A stretch of 11,520 nucleotides of DNA from Planctomycetaceae bacterium (GTDB lineage Bacteria; Planctomycetota; Planctomycetia; Pirellulales; Pirellulaceae). How positions within the stretch are numbered: the first letter of the stretch is position 1; each line of letters starts with the position of its first letter. The notes beneath the pieces are model-generated. The model did no database searches and was not told the DNA's origin. It saw only the letters and a list, made by a program, of their open reading frames with translations. The stretch lies in NCBI GenBank assembly GCA_018658605.1, contig JABHUV010000286.1, positions 1 to 11,520 on the forward strand, written 5' to 3'. A program made the position numbers and the translations under genes. Of this stretch, positions 6,979 through 11,520 are shown piece by piece.

Positions 6979-7611
6979 ATGTCAACGGAAATAGAGATGC
7001 CGGATCAGAACGACTCTGCAGCGGACGACGTCAATCTAGAAGGGGGCGCTGTCAATCTAGAAGGGGACGAGTTCGAGTTGGAAGGGGACGAGTTCGGGTT
7101 AGAAGGGAACGCTGTCAAGCTGGAAAACGACGAGGCTACGGGCGATCTCGATGATTCTTCTGAACACGCTGAAAACAACGACAATACGGATGATACTTCA
7201 AGAGACGGCGCGGACCCTGTCGATCTCGATGAGGAAGATGGAGAAAAAGTTGACACAACTATGGGAGAATGGTCTCTTTGCGCCACGATGGTTTTCTTGG
7301 CTGGATATTTAGTTATTGTAATGTTTTGGTATCTTGAGCATCCAGTATGGGAAACTCTCGTGTCGTTTGACACGGAGGTTTACCGTGCTGAATTTCCGGT
7401 TGGCGTTGCTACAATCCTTCTTTTGATTTCTGTTCTTTCCGCGTTCTGTTCGCTGATAAGCCTCGTGGCAGATAAAAATAATCGACGCACGATGTTAATC
7501 CGTATTTTGACACTAGGGCCTTTACTACCAACGGCCGCTTCGGCATTCATGATTTGGGTGATCATACAGCGAGGCGCTGGAAATTCAATTCTGGAAAACT
7601 TCCTCGGATAA
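6979..7611 (+). CDS. Acidic-repeat membrane protein, three helices
   Basis: No family is recognised. Residues 1-95 are strongly acidic and probably disordered. They include five tandem 7-residue units (18-52) of the form x-x-L-E-[GN]-x-x, for example VNLEGDE and FELEGDE, and then a D/E/N/S/T-rich stretch. Three hydrophobic segments follow: about 99-119 (LCATMVFLAGYLVIVMFWYL), 140-163 and 173-197, with a short basic loop KNNRR (166-170) between the second and third. The basic loop points to the cytoplasm. If so, the positive-inside rule puts the acidic N-terminus outside; this is uncertain. GGGAAA about 8 nt upstream supports the ATG at 6979. A hairpin at 7636-7665 probably ends the unit. Confidence 0.75.
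   Translation: MSTEIEMPDQNDSAADDVNLEGGAVNLEGDEFELEGDEFGLEGNAVKLENDEATGDLDDSSEHAENNDNTDDTSRDGADPVDLDEEDGEKVDTTMGEWSLCATMVFLAGYLVIVMFWYLEHPVWETLVSFDTEVYRAEFPVGVATILLLISVLSAFCSLISLVADKNNRRTMLIRILTLGPLLPTAASAFMIWVIIQRGAGNSILENFLG
7030..7134 (+). repeat. Five tandem 21-bp units encoding an LEG heptapeptide
   Basis: Units begin at 7030, 7051, 7072, 7093 and 7114, each exactly 21 bp. Units 1 and 2 differ only near their ends (GGGGGCGCT against GGGGACGAG), while units 3-5 are more diverged. All stay in frame and encode VNLEGGA, VNLEGDE, FELEGDE, FGLEGNA and VKLENDE. The array could change copy number by slippage without breaking the frame. Confidence 0.92.
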
Positions 7612-7635
7612 CTCAGCGTTAACTTCTTAAACCGA

Positions 7636-7665
7636 AGCGAGGTTTCAGGCTGCCTTTGCCTCGCT
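7636..7665 (+). terminator. Hairpin downstream of the acidic-repeat gene
   Basis: AGCGAGG (7636-7642) and CCTCGCT (7659-7665) form a perfect 7-bp stem around a 16-nt loop, followed by AATTTTGG. The short T run makes it a moderate intrinsic-terminator candidate for the gene ending at 7611. Confidence 0.45.
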
Positions 7666-7751
7666 AATTTTGGTAAACTTCGATATTGGCATTGGTACTT
7701 AGATGTGCCGACAACTGCCCATCGATTTCCACCCTCTTCACGGTTTACGTA

Positions 7752-8456
7752 ATGGCCATTGATGTAATATGCTCGGGCTGCTTTAAACGCTTTCAGGTTA
7801 GTGACCAATTTGCCGGTCGTTCAGGTCCTTGCCCGGGTTGTAAAACAGTAATAACCATCCCAGCGCTAGAAGATCAAGTTGTCATTGAAGAGCCGGTTCA
7901 CAAGCCTGGCGCACCTGGTGCCCACACGAAAATTGGAGGCATATCACGGCGAGCGGGCGTGTTTCAACGTTTTGAAATTATCGTTCTTAGTTCGCTATTT
8001 GGCGGAGCAGCGTTCGTTGCCGTACTGTCCCGTATTCTGCAAAGCGATCCTGTAGGCGTCCTCACCCCCACCACCGGCACCTTATTTACACTCGGTTTAT
8101 TATTGGTTTCACTGGGTTCTAGTTTGCTCGGATATGGAGTATTAAAGAATTCTGAAGTCGAGTCATTCAATCGTCGCGCTGCTATTATCCGTTCTGCAAT
8201 CACGGCAGCCATTTACTGTTTCATTGCCTCGGCCTTCATCGCCGCGACTCTACTGCTCGACCATCAAGATAGTTCGCGTGTGTTGATCCTTGCAATCGTC
8301 GGTGTCGCTTGTTTGGCAATTGCAAGTTTCGCGCCAATGGTACTCTTTGAAATGGAGATGACACAGGGGGCGTTACACGTGGCTGTCATGATTTGCATGT
8401 TCAGTCTGTTTTGCCTATTAGCGAACAATTTTCACCAATGGTTACTCGCGTCATGA
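7752..8456 (+). CDS. Zinc-ribbon membrane protein
   Basis: This 234-residue protein has an N-terminal zinc ribbon and a hydrophobic remainder. C7-x2-C10 and C27-x2-C30 flank FKRFQVSDQFAGRSGPCPG, a pattern typical of short planctomycete ribbons (x-F-x-V-x-x-x-x-A-G-x-x-G-x-C-P-x-C). A charged linker follows, and then about five transmembrane helices near 75-96, 108-131, 147-169, 176-199 and 207-225. A TTG-initiated extension back to 7686 is rejected because the ribbon starts naturally at MAIDVICSGC and the extra residues have no family character. No strong ribosome site precedes the ATG. Its TGA stop overlaps the next gene's ATG (ATGA at 8453-8456), which suggests translational coupling. The function is unknown. 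Confidence 0.75.
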   Translation: MAIDVICSGCFKRFQVSDQFAGRSGPCPGCKTVITIPALEDQVVIEEPVHKPGAPGAHTKIGGISRRAGVFQRFEIIVLSSLFGGAAFVAVLSRILQSDPVGVLTPTTGTLFTLGLLLVSLGSSLLGYGVLKNSEVESFNRRAAIIRSAITAAIYCFIASAFIAATLLLDHQDSSRVLILAIVGVACLAIASFAPMVLFEMEMTQGALHVAVMICMFSLFCLLANNFHQWLLAS

Positions 8457-9751
8457 ACTGCCCCTTAATCGAACTCGATACATTGAGAAATCCTCAACGT
8501 GTCATTCGCATTGCCTATCAACAGGACGTTCCGTTGACAAACCGCGTCGGTGCTCTAGTTGATACGCCCTCCTTTCATCGACTAACTCACTTGTCGCAAT
8601 TAGGATTGGTGGCTCGAGTATACCCGTCGGCGCATCACACTCGATTTGAACACTCTCTAGGCGTCTATCACTTAGCGCTACGGTATCTAGAACACTTCAT
8701 GGGTTTTTCAGAATTTTCTTCATCAGTGACGATAACCGAATTAGAGACATTCGTGTTGGCTTCGCTGCTGCACGATGTCGGTCATTGGGCATATTGTCAT
8801 CCAATCGAAGATTTACGGTTACCTGGGTTACCCAGCCATGAGCAGCGAGCCTCCAAAATTATCTGTGAATCTGAAATCGGTGACTTGATTGATTCACATT
8901 GGTCCTGTTCCCCTCAGGATGTCGCCTGCTTTCTGTCAGGCGAAGTTAGATCCGCAAGTCAACAACTGCTGTACTCAATGCTTTCGAGCCCAGTGGATAT
9001 CGATAAAATGGATTATCTCCAACGAGACAGCCTCCACGCTGGTGTTCCGTATGGAAGGAATTACGATCAGCAACGATTAATATCGGGACTCATGGCTGAT
9101 CCAGAAACCAATCATCTGGCGTTATGCGGAAAATCCCTAACCGCGGCGGAAATGATGGTGTTTGCGCGATATGTAATGTTCAGCGAAGTTTATTGGCATA
9201 AAACTGTTCGCAGTGCGACAGCCATGCTTCAACGCTGCATCCAACAAATGCCAACTAATGAAAGCATTGAAGCGATTTGCACTCTAAATGATAACGACGC
9301 AGAACACTATATTCTTAATACAACTGAAGCGAGTGGACTTGCCTCCGACCTTTTCGGTCCAATACGCAAACTCCACAAATCAGTGTTCCAATGTAACGCA
9401 TCTAACAACCCAGATATTTATCATCGGGTCGCCAGTTTGTCACATACGGAGCTAATAGCCGCTAGTCGTCGTTTACAATCGTTATTGAATTGCGGTACGA
9501 CGCCCAACGCAGTATTAATTGATGCGCCTCCTGCGGAACTTGAGGTCCAATTCGATTTAAACGTATACGATAAGAGCACCGACCGTTTTACGCCGTTGAG
9601 CGATCGCTCACCCGTTGTGCGAGTTTTAGCCGAAGAACAATTTGATTACCATGTGAAACGAGTTCGTATATTTGTGCGTGCGGAGTTTGCTGACGATTGT
9701 CGATCCCGCGGGGATCTGGACGTATTACTTCTACAATGCTTAGCAAACTAA
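8453..9751 (+). CDS. HD-superfamily phosphohydrolase (SAMHD1/dNTPase-like)
   Basis: This metal-dependent HD phosphohydrolase has about 432 residues, related in motif order to SAMHD1/YdhJ-type proteins. Visible metal ligands are H67 in HTRFEHSLGVYHLA, H107-D108 in LLHDVGHWAY, and D184 in VDIDKMDYLQRDSLHAG. All four canonical positions are present, so it is probably catalytically competent. By family, likely substrates are nucleotides such as dNTPs, but other phosphoesters are possible. The N-terminal lead-in (PQRVIRIAYQQDVPLTNRVGALVDTPSFHRLTHLSQLG) is also typical. The ATG at 8453 overlaps the upstream TGA. Alternatives in frame are ATG 8438 and TTG 8393, both inside the previous gene. The gene ends 12 bp from the convergent gene's stop. 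The C-terminal 150 residues have no recognised domain. Confidence 0.87.
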   Translation: MNCPLIELDTLRNPQRVIRIAYQQDVPLTNRVGALVDTPSFHRLTHLSQLGLVARVYPSAHHTRFEHSLGVYHLALRYLEHFMGFSEFSSSVTITELETFVLASLLHDVGHWAYCHPIEDLRLPGLPSHEQRASKIICESEIGDLIDSHWSCSPQDVACFLSGEVRSASQQLLYSMLSSPVDIDKMDYLQRDSLHAGVPYGRNYDQQRLISGLMADPETNHLALCGKSLTAAEMMVFARYVMFSEVYWHKTVRSATAMLQRCIQQMPTNESIEAICTLNDNDAEHYILNTTEASGLASDLFGPIRKLHKSVFQCNASNNPDIYHRVASLSHTELIAASRRLQSLLNCGTTPNAVLIDAPPAELEVQFDLNVYDKSTDRFTPLSDRSPVVRVLAEEQFDYHVKRVRIFVRAEFADDCRSRGDLDVLLLQCLAN

Positions 9752-9761
9752 GTGCTTAGTT
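9746..9761. repeat. Inverted repeat between convergent stops
   Basis: AACTAA (9746-9751) and TTAGTT (9756-9761) flank GTGC and form a perfect inverted repeat. It contains the HD gene's TAA and lies just before the opposing gene's stop (9764-9766). It is A/T-rich and without a T tract, so a terminator role in either direction is only possible. Confidence 0.35.
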
Positions 9762-9763
9762 CA

Positions 9764-10588
9764 CTAGGCGGCGTCCGCGTTGGATCGCAAACAAATGTCG
9801 TTGATCTCATTAACTAAGTCGTGCCCTAGGAACGGCTTTCGCAAAAAAGTTAAAGAACTATTTACGTCAAAGCATTCCTTGTCCAGACCATTGTAGTGAG
9901 TGGTAATAACCACGCCGGACGAAACAATGGACTTTTGTAATATCCGCTCCAATTCGCGTCGTTGCGTTATACAAAAAATATTAGGTCGATATCGATCAGC
10001 CACCGCAACCTTCTCCCAACAGGAATGTAAACATACATTGTATCCTTCTTGCTGTAGCAACATCTTAAGGGATTCCCGTTCGGAACTGCATGAGGCAATA
10101 ACGTTTAAACTACTGCCGTTGGCCGCCCGGTTATTTCGATTCCAAAACGCAAACAATCCAGTAAAACGAGCAAGTGGATTTAACTCGGCTCGTACTTGCA
10201 GGAAATGCTGGCGGGACGATAGCATCGACTGCAGCCGTTGATATGCATTCGCAACGTCGAAACGGCAGGCAATCGGCAACGGAGCCCCGCTACGACTGTC
10301 TCCAATACACCACGCGCCGGTAATTTCCACTAGCAAGGACAGCGGAAATTTACTAACGACCTGTTGCAGCAATTTTTTGGAAAACTCACCGCGACGTCTG
10401 GAATTGATCAAAATGAGATCAGGAAACTCTCCGTCGTCTGGGTTGCGAGCCAACGCGTCATCGGATGAAAACACCTGGAAGGCAATCCGTTTTTCCGAAG
10501 AACACCAATTGTACAATACGTCCGTGTACGAACATCGCTTCGGACGGCCATTCGCAAAAATCGACCAAACTGTGAGAGTGGTATTCAT
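9764..10588 (-). CDS. Hypothetical protein with degenerate receiver-like C-terminus
   Basis: This 274-residue soluble protein is not assigned to a named family. In the N-terminal part, PDLILINSRRRGEF (56-69) and then EITGAWCIGDSRSGAPLP (88-105) form a compact motif, G-x-W-C-x-G-[DE]-x-R-[ST]-G-x-P, that I recall from planctomycete hypothetical proteins. Residues 160-268 resemble a response-regulator receiver: strand LNVIASC, helix, strand NIFCIT, strand GVVITTHY with threonines 229-230, and FLRKPFLGHDLVNEI with the lysine-proline at 251-252. The acidic pair after strand 1 is replaced by SSE, and the phospho-acceptor position falls in CIT, so phosphorylation is unlikely. GAG lies about 7 nt upstream of the ATG. 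It is divergent from the Mur-ligase homologue across 231 bp. Confidence 0.7.
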   Translation of the reverse strand: MNTTLTVWSIFANGRPKRCSYTDVLYNWCSSEKRIAFQVFSSDDALARNPDDGEFPDLILINSRRRGEFSKKLLQQVVSKFPLSLLVEITGAWCIGDSRSGAPLPIACRFDVANAYQRLQSMLSSRQHFLQVRAELNPLARFTGLFAFWNRNNRAANGSSLNVIASCSSERESLKMLLQQEGYNVCLHSCWEKVAVADRYRPNIFCITQRRELERILQKSIVSSGVVITTHYNGLDKECFDVNSSLTFLRKPFLGHDLVNEINDICLRSNADAA

Positions 10589-10819
10589 TTAAATCTCGTT
10601 GGGAATCGAAACAAGGGCTTACAAATGCTGACTTTGTATAACGAAATTGTAGGTAATACCGCCCTGTGATTAAATACCATATTTCCAGCGAAACGGAAAG
10701 GTAGCTTTCGAGCTTGACACACACATCCCATAAATGGCAGATTACTACTAATACAAACCAGCACGGATCGCTGGCAATGCAAAACTCAAATATTTAGCAC
10801 CCATGGATGGACGGCATAA
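10589..10819. other. Divergent intergenic region
   Basis: 231 bp between two outward-facing genes must hold both promoters. A perfect -35 hexamer, TTGACA, lies on the plus strand at 10714-10719, but the best -10 at 18 bp (CAGATT) is poor. No convincing minus-strand promoter or operator symmetry was found, and short open frames here look like chance. Confidence 0.4.
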
Positions 10820-11520
10820 ATGCTGCGGAGAAACCGAGTCCTCGATTTAGACACGCTTGATTGCCTTTCTGATTGCTCACCTGTTACGCCACAGCATTGT
10901 AGCTTTACGGGGTTTACTAGCGACGCATCAGCCTGTGAGCCTGGCAACCTATTCTTCGCTATTGATTCTGATACCGGCGACGGGCATGACGACATTGCGA
11001 TGGTTGCAGCTAACGGCGCTGCGGGGATTGTGGCTGAAAGGATCCTACCCACTGCCATTCCCACCTTCATCGTACCAGACACCCGTATTGCCTACGCAAA
11101 CACCGCACACCGCGCTGCTGGATCTCCATCCAAACGTTTACGGACCATAGGAATCGGTGGCACCAGTGGAAAGACGGCTGCTGCCTTTCTTATCCAACAA
11201 ATATTTCAACATCTCGGCAAAACCACTGGCGCGTTATGCAACCTATGTTTCGATAACGGTAAGGACATTGCCGATTTTCCCGAAATAAGACCCGACGCAA
11301 AGGTTTATGCCAATTGGCTAGGTGCCATGGTATCAAACGACTGCCAATTCGCGTGCATTGAATTGGATCAAAAGGATCTAGCAGATCATTCTTTAGCCTA
11401 CATCGAACTGGATTATGCCGTCATCACACGACTTTCCGATTTTAAGTCTAGTATGTCCGACACCGGGCAACAAGCACAACGTGCTGCCTCTAATATTATT
11501 GATTCACTGAAGCCGGACGG
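10820..11520 (+). CDS. MurE-like Mur ligase homologue, 5' part, atypical active site
   Basis: This is the N-terminal 233 residues of a Mur-ligase-family protein that runs off the right edge. The MurE-like N-terminal domain is clear: DASACEPGNLFFAI (35-48), GDGHDDIAMVAANGAAGIVAE (53-73), then VPDTRIAYANTAHRAAGSPS (85-104). The ATP P-loop is GIGGTSGKTA (111-120), against the usual GVTGTNGKTT. After it, family residues drift. The glutamate of the usual EVSSH is present (E181), but SSH is DQK. The usual N-L-T-x-D-H is R-L-S-D-F-K (204-209). The position expected to hold the carbamylated lysine is A223. The TTP-type substrate motif reads IRP. The frame has a stop directly before the ATG at 10820, which fixes the start region; the ribosome site is weak. 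It is probably a paralogue or pseudoenzyme rather than the cell's main MurE. Confidence 0.82.
   Translation, partial: MLRRNRVLDLDTLDCLSDCSPVTPQHCSFTGFTSDASACEPGNLFFAIDSDTGDGHDDIAMVAANGAAGIVAERILPTAIPTFIVPDTRIAYANTAHRAAGSPSKRLRTIGIGGTSGKTAAAFLIQQIFQHLGKTTGALCNLCFDNGKDIADFPEIRPDAKVYANWLGAMVSNDCQFACIELDQKDLADHSLAYIELDYAVITRLSDFKSSMSDTGQQAQRAASNIIDSLKPD

Noticed and set aside
7005..7373. Minus-strand serine-rich open frame opposite the acidic-repeat gene
   Set aside because: Its low-complexity S/P-rich product is the mirror of GAA/GAC-rich acidic codons; it has no independent support.
7686..7751. TTG-initiated extension of the zinc-ribbon protein
   Set aside because: The ribbon begins normally at ATG 7752, and the added residues have no domain character.
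10857..11150. Plus-strand 97-codon frame inside the Mur homologue
   Set aside because: A different frame of the same stretch encodes an unmistakable MurE N-terminal domain and P-loop, so this one is a shadow.

Overview
The window looks like a chromosomal segment of a planctomycete, probably of the Pirellulales. This is an inference from family content, not a search result. The supporting signs are a membrane-anchored protein with squalene-cyclase-type repeats, a secreted CehA/McbA-type metallohydrolase, a CxxC...CxxC zinc-ribbon membrane protein, mostly single-gene units facing in mixed directions, and a tRNA without an encoded CCA end. No transposase, phage gene, CRISPR array or rRNA was seen.

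Layout. 2-607: 3' part of a malate/L-lactate (Ldh2) dehydrogenase, cut by the left edge. 699-2999: secreted CehA/McbA-like metallohydrolase. 2992-4644 (minus): membrane-anchored alpha/alpha-toroid protein, tail to tail with the hydrolase and overlapping it by 8 bp. 4867-4940: initiator tRNA-Met followed by a likely terminator. 5263-5835: unrecognised 190-residue protein, overlapping tail to tail by 11 bp with a YbgC/FadM-type acyl-CoA thioesterase (5825-6253, minus). 6383-6874: tandem ACT-domain protein, divergent from the thioesterase across a back-to-back promoter pair. 6979-7611: acidic-repeat, three-helix membrane protein. 7752-8456 and 8453-9751: zinc-ribbon membrane protein and HD phosphohydrolase joined by an ATGA stop/start overlap. 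9764-10588 (minus): protein with a degenerate receiver-like C-terminus. 10820 to the right edge: MurE-like ligase homologue, divergent from it.

How the genes relate. Most look like independent transcription units. The only clear operon-like pair is the zinc-ribbon membrane protein with the HD phosphohydrolase. The most unusual gene is the Mur-ligase homologue. It keeps the P-loop and one acidic residue, but a gapless by-eye alignment suggests that the SSH motif, the DH motif and the carbamylated lysine are all replaced. Together with the neighbouring phospho-acceptor-less receiver protein, it may be a regulatory or pseudoenzyme module, but no system can be established from this sequence alone.
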